Shown here in pieces: positions 30,701-40,196 of a stretch of 64,000 bases of DNA (its first letter is position 1; each line of letters begins with the position of its first letter). Both the position numbers and the translations under genes were made by a program. Origin of the DNA: an uncultured Mesonia sp. (GTDB taxonomy: Bacteria > Bacteroidota > Bacteroidia > Flavobacteriales > Flavobacteriaceae); the NCBI GenBank assembly GCA_958296185.1, contig CATQIB010000007.1, forward strand, positions 195,156 through 259,155, read 5' to 3'. The notes beneath the pieces were generated by a model. The model did not search any database, was not told the origin of the DNA, and saw only the letters and a list, made by a program, of their open reading frames with translations.

Positions 30701-31900
30701 ATGAAACTAGCTCTTGTCACAGCATTCCCGCCTAGCAAAGTAACCCTAAATGAGTACGGCTATCACTTGGCCAAAAATTTTGCTAAGCAAGAAGAAATTG
30801 ACGAATTGGTACTGCTAACCGATTATACTGAAGAAGCCAAAAACATAGACTTTTCGACAGCACATTGTCAAGTAAAAACCAAAGATTGTTGGAAATTTAA
30901 TAGTTATAAAAATCTCTTTAATATTTATAAAGCCATTCAAAAAGAAAAACCCGATGTGGTTTTATTCAATTTGCAATTTATGAAATTTGGCGATAAAAAA
31001 GTGGCAGCTGCATTGGGCTTACTGCTTCCTATGCTTTGCCGTTTGAACGGAATACCAAATATGGTTTTACTACATAATATTTTAGAGCAAGTAGATTTAA
31101 AGAGCGCTGGTTTTACGCAAAATAAATTGGTACAACGCGGTTACAACCTTATAGGATATGGTCTCACCAAATTAATACTTCAAGCTAACTTAGTTGCAGT
31201 AACCATCCGCAAGTATGTTAGTATTTTAAATCAAAAATACAAAGCTAAAAATGTAATGCTGATTCCGCACGGTAGTTTTGAGCGTTTACCCTTACCCAAC
31301 TTTGAAATACCCGATGGGGCTCAAAAAATCATGTGCTTCGGAAAGTTTGGTACCTACAAAAAAGTGGAAATTTTAATCGAAGCCGTAGAGCAATTGCGCA
31401 ATAGCCAAGGACTTAACCTAGAAATTGTCATTGCAGGTACCGATAGCCCTAACACCCCAGGATACCTTGATCAAGTTAAAGAAAAATACAAGAACATCAA
31501 ACAAATTAGTTTTACTGGATATGTTGCAGAAGCCGATGTACCTCGGATCTTCGAAGAAAGTACTATGGTAGTATTTCCTTATACTTCAACCACAGGAAGT
31601 TCTGGTGTTTTACATCAAGCTGGTAGTTATGGAAAAGCAGTAGTACTACCCGATTTAGGTGACTTAGGTATTTTGGTTAGAGAAGAAGGTTACCAAGGTG
31701 AGTTTTTCGATCCGCAGTCGGTTGACTCATTAGCAAATGCCATATACAAGATTGCGCGTAATGCAGAATACCGCAAAGCATTAGCCCTAGCCAATTACCA
31801 AGCCGCGGCCTCTTTGCCGATGGATGTAATAGCTCAAAAATATGTGCAAGCCTTTAAACAAATAATCCCACAAAAAGCAGAACAGGTTTTAATAGGTTAA
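30701..31900 (+). CDS. Glycosyltransferase family 4 (GT-B)
   Basis: IMCFGKFGTYKKVEILIEAVEQL, EIVIAGTDSPNTPGY, FPYTSTTGSSGVLHQAGSYGKAVVLPD. Confidence 0.88.
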   Translation: MKLALVTAFPPSKVTLNEYGYHLAKNFAKQEEIDELVLLTDYTEEAKNIDFSTAHCQVKTKDCWKFNSYKNLFNIYKAIQKEKPDVVLFNLQFMKFGDKKVAAALGLLLPMLCRLNGIPNMVLLHNILEQVDLKSAGFTQNKLVQRGYNLIGYGLTKLILQANLVAVTIRKYVSILNQKYKAKNVMLIPHGSFERLPLPNFEIPDGAQKIMCFGKFGTYKKVEILIEAVEQLRNSQGLNLEIVIAGTDSPNTPGYLDQVKEKYKNIKQISFTGYVAEADVPRIFEESTMVVFPYTSTTGSSGVLHQAGSYGKAVVLPDLGDLGILVREEGYQGEFFDPQSVDSLANAIYKIARNAEYRKALALANYQAAASLPMDVIAQKYVQAFKQIIPQKAEQVLIG

Positions 31901-33439
31901 ATAAGTTGCTGCGGGTTTAGGTTTACCTTGGGTGGTAAAAAAACCAAAGTGTTTTTGGTACGCTTTACGCCAAGGCCACCTGCCTACAACAGATCGAGGT
32001 ATAGCATCAAAATCATAAAGTGTCCAAGCCATAAAGGATAGATCATTTTGAAGAATAAAATCATGCATCTTTCGATGATAATCAGCTTGCGCTTTTTTTC
32101 CTCCTTGCCAAAAATTAAACCAACCCGAGTAAGAAGACATACCAAATTCCTGCAGGACTAATGGCTTATCAATTAGGTTATTAAGCATCTTATAATCTGC
32201 CGCCAATTGCGCAAATGGTTTATAGTAATGAAAAGAGACAAAATCAACTTCTTGCTCTAAATAAATTGCAGCTTCGGGCTTAGACCAACCCACGGTAATC
32301 AAATGATTGGGTGCAAAAGTACGCATTTGGGCAATAGTTGTTTTGAGCCATCCTTTGACATTATTTGCACCGCGCGACTCAAAATCTAAATCGGGTTCAT
32401 TCTTAACATCCCAAGCCAATATGGCCGGATGATCTTTAAATCGAGTAAGCAAGCTTTCGGCGTGCCTATGGGTGTGAGTCCAATCTAAAACGGCATAATT
32501 TCCATAAAAATCAAACAAGGTAACCACCACGAAAAGCTGTTTCTGTTTTGCAAGATTTAAAACCTTTTCAAGTTTATCCAGTTTTTCAGGCCTAACCTGT
32601 TCTTTACCAAAATCTTCGTAAGGCACAAAGATACGAATGGTATTTAGCCCTAAACCCTTTATCTTACCAAAATCAATAGCCATTTGCTTTAAATCAAATT
32701 GATCGCCGTACATATCCCAAGGAGTCTTTTGGGGGTAGTAATTGATACCTTTAAGAAAGAAAGCTTGGTCTTGATAATACAACTTTTTATTTTTTACTTG
32801 AAAAACGCCACTTCCTTTTTCTTGTTTGGGTTTCGTAGTGTCAGGCAAACGCTTCATATGCCTTATTCTCCAAAAACCATCTTCTAACATCATCATTACT
32901 TGGTAAGTACTGGAGTCTTCTAAAATTGCCAATAAATTCTTGCCTTTAAAAACTTGTTGGTATTCACTAACTGCTTGATCTGTAAAAACCAATAGCTGTC
33001 CGTTTTCACTAAAAAATTCTACTCTAGGTTGATGCGATAGACTGGTCGAAACCAAGTGGATCTGTTTTTTTTTGTTTTCACGGATAATTTTACGCAATTT
33101 CACACGTGCACTATCGGTAAAATAATCGGCTATTCCCTCTTCCTCATTGCTCTGTAATGCCCTTTGTTTAACATACCAAGCTTTTAAATAATCATCTTCA
33201 ATCGCTCGTATTGCTTCAGGATGTAAAGACCTTCCTTTCACCGCGGTATAATCCCAAGTGATTTTAGGTTGATAGGGTCTATTTCGTAATTGTTCGGCCT
33301 TTAACAAACCGCTTCGATCGGCTCCGGTATTTAAAAAAGCTAAAACGGTGCTAATCCCATAAAGCACTAGTGCATTTAAAATTAAAAAGCTAACAATAAG
33401 CAGAATTCGGTAAAATGTTTTATTAAGTTTCTTACTCAT
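31889..33439 (-). CDS. Membrane-anchored GH-A clan glycoside hydrolase (GH5/GH2-like)
   Basis: N-terminal TM; FFLKGINYYP; ILAWDVKNEPD (acid/base Glu); PLVLQEFGMSS (nucleophile Glu). Confidence 0.8.
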   Translation of the reverse strand: MSKKLNKTFYRILLIVSFLILNALVLYGISTVLAFLNTGADRSGLLKAEQLRNRPYQPKITWDYTAVKGRSLHPEAIRAIEDDYLKAWYVKQRALQSNEEEGIADYFTDSARVKLRKIIRENKKKQIHLVSTSLSHQPRVEFFSENGQLLVFTDQAVSEYQQVFKGKNLLAILEDSSTYQVMMMLEDGFWRIRHMKRLPDTTKPKQEKGSGVFQVKNKKLYYQDQAFFLKGINYYPQKTPWDMYGDQFDLKQMAIDFGKIKGLGLNTIRIFVPYEDFGKEQVRPEKLDKLEKVLNLAKQKQLFVVVTLFDFYGNYAVLDWTHTHRHAESLLTRFKDHPAILAWDVKNEPDLDFESRGANNVKGWLKTTIAQMRTFAPNHLITVGWSKPEAAIYLEQEVDFVSFHYYKPFAQLAADYKMLNNLIDKPLVLQEFGMSSYSGWFNFWQGGKKAQADYHRKMHDFILQNDLSFMAWTLYDFDAIPRSVVGRWPWRKAYQKHFGFFTTQGKPKPAATYLTY

Positions 33440-34658
33440 AGTTTTTAATTTTTAAGGTTTTAATGGCACCTAGTGTTTTAAGCTCTAGAGCGTATTCCTT
33501 AAGCGGATACAAATTGGCTGGAAATTTCACATTCACCATTGCATTGCGCGTGGTAGCCATACTTTCGAAAACCACTTCAGCTGCATTCATCAAACGTATT
33601 GACACACGAGTACCTTCAGGCACCTTTTGCCCCATATACCCTAGAATGGGACCTACTTTTAACGATCTTTGAGCAGCATTATAAATTACAGGAATTTCGC
33701 TCACAGCCGATTTAAAATAGACCTGAACCGGGTTGCTTTTGGCCAAATTGGCTACTTGCGCTTGTACAGTCCATGTTTGAGGCTCTTCTGGATGAATTGC
33801 CTTTGCCCGAGCCACACCATTAAGCGTACTCGCATAAATCTTGGTGTATTCATCCAACCTATTTTTAATTTCAAAACTTACCAAAGTACCGTCTGAGACT
33901 GTATTGCCATAGACATCTTTTAAAACCGAAGTATACCACTCTATTACTTGATTCCCATCCGCGAAAGCGTGTGTCTGGTTATAAGCAATTTCAAAGTCAA
34001 CCGGCGAAGCAGCATAAATTTGACTAAACAGCTCGTTACTAGTGGTTTCTTGGCATGCGGCCACCCAATTGATCTGGCCCGTTTGCGTAGGTGGAACTAT
34101 TGTCTTGAAAGCCAATAATGACGAGGTAAAAAGTGTGTCTGTAATGATCTGTTCTTTAAAATTATACGTTACTACCACAGGGGTTAAGTTTGGGAGTGGA
34201 TTATCATATGCGTCTGTAGGTATCGCTATCAACATACTTTTTTGTGCGCTACCCGCCTCTAGATTTTTTGGCCCCAAATAGGTCTCTAGTTGTATCGGTT
34301 GATCGAGAGAAGGAATGATATTTAAGCTTCCACTCTCAAGTAATTTATTTTCTGTATGCAATTGGTAGCGCAGGCTACCCGCAGTTTTTTTAATAAAATT
34401 AGGAAAAGAAAAGTATACCTTTGAAGCCTTGCGTTGAGACGGAGTTATTACCGTGGTGCCCCAAGTGTTTTTAAGGACTAAAAAAACGCTATCTTTCGTG
34501 CCTACCTCCAAAATTAAATCGGCTGCTGGTTGAGATGTATTTTTATGGATTTCTATACCCTCAGCAGCAGGAGATGTACAAGCACCAAACAAAAGCCATA
34601 GCATTAACCCGTAGAAGAAAAGAAAGCCATTATGAAAATACAGTTTGGTTTTCATCAT
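33432..34658 (-). CDS. Lipoprotein with Ig-like domains
   Basis: LLFGACTSPAAEG lipobox; invasin/bacterial Ig-like DAYDNPLPNLTPVVVTY and DVYGNTVSDGTLVSF; overlaps neighbours on both sides. Confidence 0.7.
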   Translation of the reverse strand: MMKTKLYFHNGFLFFYGLMLWLLFGACTSPAAEGIEIHKNTSQPAADLILEVGTKDSVFLVLKNTWGTTVITPSQRKASKVYFSFPNFIKKTAGSLRYQLHTENKLLESGSLNIIPSLDQPIQLETYLGPKNLEAGSAQKSMLIAIPTDAYDNPLPNLTPVVVTYNFKEQIITDTLFTSSLLAFKTIVPPTQTGQINWVAACQETTSNELFSQIYAASPVDFEIAYNQTHAFADGNQVIEWYTSVLKDVYGNTVSDGTLVSFEIKNRLDEYTKIYASTLNGVARAKAIHPEEPQTWTVQAQVANLAKSNPVQVYFKSAVSEIPVIYNAAQRSLKVGPILGYMGQKVPEGTRVSIRLMNAAEVVFESMATTRNAMVNVKFPANLYPLKEYALELKTLGAIKTLKIKNYE

Positions 34659-37600
34659 TTTAAATTACCTATAAAACTGTTAAGCTGTATGCTAAAGTAA
34701 TTAAAATTTTTGTCCTTCACTGGCTGCAGGTTCATAGTTAAACCAGAAGATTTTAATGCATTGAAAGAATGCGAATTACTTTTATTTTGCAACCCGTTTA
34801 CAAAACAGTTATCAGTTGAAGATTGAACTACTTGTATATCATTTAGAGCGGAGAAGGTATAGTTAAAATCTAATTTTCGTTGAACTCTTATACCGTCTTC
34901 TAAAAATTTATGTTCTACCCAAATGAGCTCTTTATTTTTATTGTAGTACCCCATTATAATTTGCGGAATGGTAATTTCTTTTGTCCCATGATTAAACAAA
35001 CGCCCGTGTACCGAACCGCCTTGCACTCTACTGCTGGCTAACGATAAACCTTTATACAAATCTGTCGTAGCCACATTGCTACCGCAATGTAAGCTAAAAC
35101 TAACGGGAGTTTCTTTTAAATCGATTGGGGTGAACTCATCTGGATTAAAAGTTTCGGGAATTGATTCATCGGGTAGCAACCAGGCAATGCCCTCAAAATC
35201 TATACGAAACATCGTACTTTCTTTGGGCAATAATTTATGCTTTACCGCATACTTAGCATTGTAGCTGGCAATAACTTCATTACGTTCATTATATAATTTA
35301 CCTTTTAGCACCACATCTGCAGGTATATGATCTTTATTTTGTAGGGTACCAATGATCGCATATTGGTTGTTATGACGAACAAGTTTCGCGGTTAAAATTT
35401 TAATCCTTGGTTGCTCTAAAACATCTTCATGGTAAGTTTGTTGCGTGGTGATCCGGCGCCGACCGTGATTGTAAAAATGAGTAGTATTTTGACTGAAAAA
35501 TTGATTAGGTGGTAAATCATTATCAAGTTTCTTGGGTTCTAAGTACCATTTCCCGTTTGATTTGACCAATTGATGCAGGTAAGTTTTTTTAATATTTTGT
35601 AAGGGAGTAACATATTTAAGATGCGCTAAAACTTCTGCATTTTTATCTGTCTTTTTTATAACTTCAACCTCAATGGCTTCTACTTTTGCATACGAACTAA
35701 GCACCCCATCGGTAACTGAAACTTCAAGCATAAATTGATTTATATCCTGAGCATTTTCTGGATTTAAAAAAGCATGTGCTTTCTCAAAAGCTTTAAAATC
35801 GAGTGCATCGTAATAAGCGGTTACTACATTTTTTGGAGATAATTGATCTGTATTTTGCACATAAAACAAATAACCCGCATACGAAATTACAATGCACATA
35901 AATACCAGCCAGTAATGCAGGATAGTCGAAATTTTTGATTCAAAATTACGGTATAAAATAGGATATTTAAGAAAATCTGGTGTACTTGTTTTTTTTAATT
36001 TTAAGGTTTGATACCAAACTACTTGAAAATTAAATATAAAAGCCACTAGTACTGTAAGTAATGGGATTACCCCCCACATTAATCGAAGCCAGAGGGCGGT
36101 AGTTGGTCTCGGTAAAATTTTTGAGAGCGGGGCTACATTTAGCCTTTCCCAAACCATTATACCATTTTCTAATCTTTGTAAACGCTGCCAACCAGAAAAA
36201 TACAACAGGGGATCATAAAATTTATCATTAGAAAAAATATACTTGAGGTTATATTTATCGGGAACCGTTAAAAATTGTTGTAAGGATCCAAGCCCCTCTA
36301 TGCCTCGAAACTTCGAGTTCTCTAAACGTTCCACTGCTCGGGTAGTCAATTCGGGCAGACGTCTAGCGGAGTGATAATTACCATCTACTGAAAGCGCATT
36401 GGTTTGAGCCGAAAGCCAAGCCATCTGATCACCAAAACCCAAAGTTAGGTATCGCCATTGATCATGCTGGTCTTGATTTAGAAAGTTTACAATTGGTAGC
36501 ATGTTAATTTTCTGTGGCTGCATAGGCCTAAAATAACTTAAAGTAATGGTAAAGATGGCAAAAAATGAAATCCCAGCAACGAGTATTCCGCCCAGTAAAC
36601 GATGTAAAACCGCACCATATTTTCGTTGAATTTTCTGTTTTAAATCGGTCTCGATAAAACGGTAAGCAAATTCGCCTAAAATGGGTAAGCCCATTAAAGC
36701 AGCCCAAAGGGTAAAACGGTCTAATGTAAGTATATTGAAAGCTGTTTCGCCTAAGAGCAACTTTGGAATAGGCGTGGTACCTCCGGTTCCTAATAAACCT
36801 AAGGCGGCAAACGAAAGACCGAAAAACAAATAACGCTTGGCAAAGAAGCGATAAAAAAGATAGGGCATTAAGAACAATGCAATTCCCCAAGGAATAAGAA
36901 AAAAAACCAAACCCGAAGAGCTTACCTCTAAAAAGTTATCGCGACTACCATGGGGTATGGCCACTTGGGTAATGGGATTCTGCTTGGTGTTTATCCAATA
37001 AGGTAAAATACAAACGATAATAAGGACTAATGCACTTAAACCAAAAATTAAAATCCTTTTAAAAAGATTTAAAAAAGACTGCCAAAAAAGGTCAAAACGA
37101 ATGTTCTTATATGAGCCAGCTCTATCATAAGCCTTATCCATTACTGCCATCCCCAATAAAGGAAATATAAAAAATACCATCCCAAAAATTGGAGTAACAT
37201 GATGAGAACTCACCGTTACGGCAACAAGAGAAAGAGCACGCCACAGGTATTTGTATTTACCTTGCTTTACCCACAGGTAAATTTCGGGCAAAGCATGCAT
37301 CAATAATGAAACCCCTACAATGCTTGGCAACTGCCCAAAAATGTGTAAGGTCTCTATAAAAGTAGAAGAAAACACCCCTATAAGTGCAGCATAACCAGCT
37401 ACTTTTCTGTTACCAGTAAGCAGTAATGAAAACCGATATACTCCTGTAATGAATAACACCACTGCACACAAGGCTACTGCAAACAATCCAAAATGAAGTC
37501 CACCTAGCCAAGAAAACAAAGCCATTACTTGATGTACCAAAGGCGGATAACCCATAACCGTAAAGCCGGTATACCACTTATAATTCCAAGCGTCGAACCA

Positions 37601-37741
37601 ATTATTAGCATAGTGTTCGGCAAAAAATAAATGGATTAAAGCGTCATATGTATTTTCTAAGGTGAAGAACATACTAGCGCCATGAAAAAGTAAACCTAGC
37701 ACTAGTGCCGCAATCAGATATTTATTGGTTTTTTCTTTCAA
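34655..37741 (-). CDS. Large polytopic membrane protein, GT-C / 6-pyruvoyl-tetrahydropterin-synthase-related type, with soluble C-terminal domain
   Basis: Many TM segments; first-loop TYDALIHLFFAEHYANNWFDAWNYKWYTGFTVMGYPP; soluble C-terminal region. Confidence 0.65.
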   Translation of the reverse strand: MKEKTNKYLIAALVLGLLFHGASMFFTLENTYDALIHLFFAEHYANNWFDAWNYKWYTGFTVMGYPPLVHQVMALFSWLGGLHFGLFAVALCAVVLFITGVYRFSLLLTGNRKVAGYAALIGVFSSTFIETLHIFGQLPSIVGVSLLMHALPEIYLWVKQGKYKYLWRALSLVAVTVSSHHVTPIFGMVFFIFPLLGMAVMDKAYDRAGSYKNIRFDLFWQSFLNLFKRILIFGLSALVLIIVCILPYWINTKQNPITQVAIPHGSRDNFLEVSSSGLVFFLIPWGIALFLMPYLFYRFFAKRYLFFGLSFAALGLLGTGGTTPIPKLLLGETAFNILTLDRFTLWAALMGLPILGEFAYRFIETDLKQKIQRKYGAVLHRLLGGILVAGISFFAIFTITLSYFRPMQPQKINMLPIVNFLNQDQHDQWRYLTLGFGDQMAWLSAQTNALSVDGNYHSARRLPELTTRAVERLENSKFRGIEGLGSLQQFLTVPDKYNLKYIFSNDKFYDPLLYFSGWQRLQRLENGIMVWERLNVAPLSKILPRPTTALWLRLMWGVIPLLTVLVAFIFNFQVVWYQTLKLKKTSTPDFLKYPILYRNFESKISTILHYWLVFMCIVISYAGYLFYVQNTDQLSPKNVVTAYYDALDFKAFEKAHAFLNPENAQDINQFMLEVSVTDGVLSSYAKVEAIEVEVIKKTDKNAEVLAHLKYVTPLQNIKKTYLHQLVKSNGKWYLEPKKLDNDLPPNQFFSQNTTHFYNHGRRRITTQQTYHEDVLEQPRIKILTAKLVRHNNQYAIIGTLQNKDHIPADVVLKGKLYNERNEVIASYNAKYAVKHKLLPKESTMFRIDFEGIAWLLPDESIPETFNPDEFTPIDLKETPVSFSLHCGSNVATTDLYKGLSLASSRVQGGSVHGRLFNHGTKEITIPQIIMGYYNKNKELIWVEHKFLEDGIRVQRKLDFNYTFSALNDIQVVQSSTDNCFVNGLQNKSNSHSFNALKSSGLTMNLQPVKDKNFNYFSIQLNSFIGNLK

Positions 37742-37815
37742 AGAGTTCTTTTTTTTATTGAGGTAAAGATAGGTTAAGTAAAAAGCCTAGCCAATTTATT
37801 AACCGAAAGCAATCA

Positions 37816-37825
37816 ACCGTTCATC
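37816..37825 (+). promoter_or_regulatory. Candidate LytTR box ACCGTTCATC
   Basis: First 9 nt match the published LytTR consensus [TA][AC][CA]GTTN[AG][TG]; lies in the divergent intergenic region. Confidence 0.4.
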
Positions 37826-37878
37826 TACACAAAACGACTAAGCAGCCATTTTATGGGAATCTAATAAAGCATTGAACT

Positions 37879-37886
37879 TAAATTTG
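37879..37886 (+). promoter_or_regulatory. -7 element TAAATTTG
   Basis: TAnnTTTG upstream of ATG 37933. Confidence 0.55.
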
Positions 37887-37932
37887 TTACCTGATAAATA
37901 GCTTATTATATTTTCTCACAAACCAACAGCTT

Positions 37933-39123
37933 ATGAAAATACTGGCCATCGATGATCAACAACTCGTATTGTTACCTTTAGAAAAAAGATTAATCAGCCT
38001 CGACTATGAAGTTAAAATAATCGCTGATGCTCAACAAGCAAAAAGTGCCTATGATACCTACCAACCAGATTTGGTAATTGTAGATATCAATATGCCAAAA
38101 GTATCGGGCATTGAAATTATCAAGTACATTCGTCAAGAAAAAAAACACGATACGCCTATAATGGTATTATCTGGCAACACCCAGAACGAACTTATTGTAG
38201 AGGCCTTTGAATTAGGGGTTGAAGATTATATGAAAAAGCCTTTAAGTTTAGACGAGGTGTGTGCCAGAGTTAAAAGACTTATTGGGGGCCGTAGTTTATA
38301 TGGGATAAGCAATTACACTAAGACATTGATCGAAAAGCGCTGCGTAGGTGTAGTGATTCCTTGTTATAACGAAGAAGTGCGCCTATTGAGCGAAGACTTT
38401 TTGAGCTTTGTAGACACGCACACGGGTTATCATCTCTGTTTTGTTAATGATGGAAGCACTGATCAAACTTTGTCGGTTTTAGAAAATTTACGAAAAGGAC
38501 GCGAAGACTATATAAGTATATATGACTGCCAGAAAAATGGAGGAAAAGCCGAAGCAGTAAGATTGGGCATGCTGCATTTAGCAAAATTTGATGATTTAGA
38601 TTATATCGGTTTTTTAGATGCAGACTTATCAACAGACTTACAAGATTTTGATGATTTGGTAAAAACAATAGAAACCAATACCTACCAAATTGTGAGCGGT
38701 TCTCGCATAAGCAGAATGGGAGCAAATATCAATAAAGACTCTGCCAGGAAGTTAATTAGTAAAAGTATCAATTACAGTATTTGCAAAATTCTTAATATGA
38801 ATTTTAAAGATACACAGTGCGGGGCTAAAATAATGGATAAAGAAATAATAAATATTGCTTTTAACCAACCCTTTTATACTCGTTGGTTGTTTGATGTAGA
38901 AATATTTTTGAGAATCCGTCAACATTTTGGTCTAGAAAAGGCTCGGCAAATTATATGCGAACAGCCTTTAAAACGCTGGGTTCATGCTGATGGCTCAAAA
39001 TTATCTTATAAAGATTCGCTTAAAATTATAGGGCAAATTGGTAAAATAGGCTGGTTATATTCACGGCAAAAAGACCCATCTAAATTTTCTTACCTCAAGC
39101 CACACGTTAAGATCAAAGCCTAG
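37933..39123 (+). CDS. Response-regulator receiver domain fused to a GT2 (DPM1-like) glycosyltransferase
   Basis: REC: AIDDQQ, LVIVDINMPKVSG, MVLSGN, YMKKPLS. GT2: VGVVIPCYNEE, FVNDGSTDQT, NGGKAEAVRLGM, GFLDADLSTDL, VSGSRI, QCGAKIM. Confidence 0.92.
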   Translation: MKILAIDDQQLVLLPLEKRLISLDYEVKIIADAQQAKSAYDTYQPDLVIVDINMPKVSGIEIIKYIRQEKKHDTPIMVLSGNTQNELIVEAFELGVEDYMKKPLSLDEVCARVKRLIGGRSLYGISNYTKTLIEKRCVGVVIPCYNEEVRLLSEDFLSFVDTHTGYHLCFVNDGSTDQTLSVLENLRKGREDYISIYDCQKNGGKAEAVRLGMLHLAKFDDLDYIGFLDADLSTDLQDFDDLVKTIETNTYQIVSGSRISRMGANINKDSARKLISKSINYSICKILNMNFKDTQCGAKIMDKEIINIAFNQPFYTRWLFDVEIFLRIRQHFGLEKARQIICEQPLKRWVHADGSKLSYKDSLKIIGQIGKIGWLYSRQKDPSKFSYLKPHVKIKA

Positions 39124-39186
39124 GAAAAATAAAAAAAAGAGGCCTTTCTTACCATTTTCTTTCTTACTTTGTAGGCAAAAAAAGAA

Positions 39187-39765
39187 ATGAAAATTTACAC
39201 CAAGACAGGAGATCAAGGTACTACTGCCCTATTTGGCGGAACACGTGTACCCAAACATCATATTCGCATAGAAAGTTACGGCAGTGTAGATGAACTCAAT
39301 GCCCAAATTGGTTTAATCAAAGATCAGGATATCGACCAGGATACAAAACAAGATCTATTTGCCATACAGCATCATTTATTTACGCTTGGCGCGGAATTGG
39401 CCACCGACCCGCAAAAAGCCCAATTAAAGAACGGAAAAGAACGTTTAGCCATTAAAAAAGTCAACGATCAAGAGATAAGCTTTTTAGAAGAACGCATCGA
39501 TCAGATGAATGAGTGTCTCCCGCAGATGACGCATTTCATATTACCAGGAGGCCATACTACCGTGTCATATTGTCATATCGCACGCTGTGTTTGCCGACGT
39601 GCCGAGCGCATGGCGGCCGCTTTAAACGAGCTCGAACCTTTTGATCCGAGTATTTTAAGTTATTTGAATAGATTATCGGATTATCTTTTTGTGCTGGCAC
39701 GAAAATTGACCAAAGATTTAGGTGTTGACGAAATAAAGTGGATCCCCAAAAAGGATGAAAATTAA
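39187..39765 (+). CDS. Cob(I)yrinic acid a,c-diamide adenosyltransferase (PduO/MMAB type)
   Basis: MKIYTKTGDQGTTALFGG; SYGSVDELNAQIG; CRRAERMAAAL; LNRLSDYLFVLAR. Confidence 0.95.
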   Translation: MKIYTKTGDQGTTALFGGTRVPKHHIRIESYGSVDELNAQIGLIKDQDIDQDTKQDLFAIQHHLFTLGAELATDPQKAQLKNGKERLAIKKVNDQEISFLEERIDQMNECLPQMTHFILPGGHTTVSYCHIARCVCRRAERMAAALNELEPFDPSILSYLNRLSDYLFVLARKLTKDLGVDEIKWIPKKDEN

Positions 39766-39858
39766 GCTTAAAACCAGCTTAATTTGTGAAGCACAAGTTC
39801 TTATAAATCAAAAAAATAAAATAATAGATTTTTTTCTTGGATTATTCAATTAAAAATT

Positions 39859-39866
39859 TATTTTTG
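39859..39866 (+). promoter_or_regulatory. -7 element TATTTTTG
   Basis: TAnnTTTG upstream of ATG 39890. Confidence 0.45.
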
Positions 39867-39889
39867 CAGAAATTAAACACGAGTATCAG

Positions 39890-40111
39890 ATGTATTGGAC
39901 TTTAGAATTAGCATCCTACTTAAGTGATGCCCCTTGGCCGGCAACCAAAGATGAATTGATAGATTATGCTATTAGAACGGGAGCTCCTTTAGAGGTGGTT
40001 GAAAATTTACAATCTATAGAAGATGAAGGTGATTCTTATGATTCAATAGAGGAAATTTGGCCAGATTACCCCACCGATGAAGATTACCTTTGGAACGAAG
40101 ATGAATATTAA
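39890..40111 (+). CDS. DUF2795 domain protein
   Basis: ASYLSDAPWPATKDELIDYAIRTGAPLEVVENLQ. Confidence 0.85.
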   Translation: MYWTLELASYLSDAPWPATKDELIDYAIRTGAPLEVVENLQSIEDEGDSYDSIEEIWPDYPTDEDYLWNEDEY

Positions 40112-40163
40112 AAATCAGCAAAATAACTAGAAAAAAGTCTCCCTGTGAGGCTTTTTTTTTGCT

Positions 40164-40171
40164 TACATTTG
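40164..40171 (+). promoter_or_regulatory. -7 element TACATTTG
   Basis: TAnnTTTG upstream of secA ATG 40197. Confidence 0.55.
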
Positions 40172-40196
40172 ACACTTATAAAAACAATTACAAGTT

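Noticed and set aside
36528-36890. ORF 120 aa (-)
   Set aside because: Out-of-frame ORF fully inside the 1028-aa membrane protein on the same strand; Cys/Arg/Phe-rich composition typical of a wrong frame.
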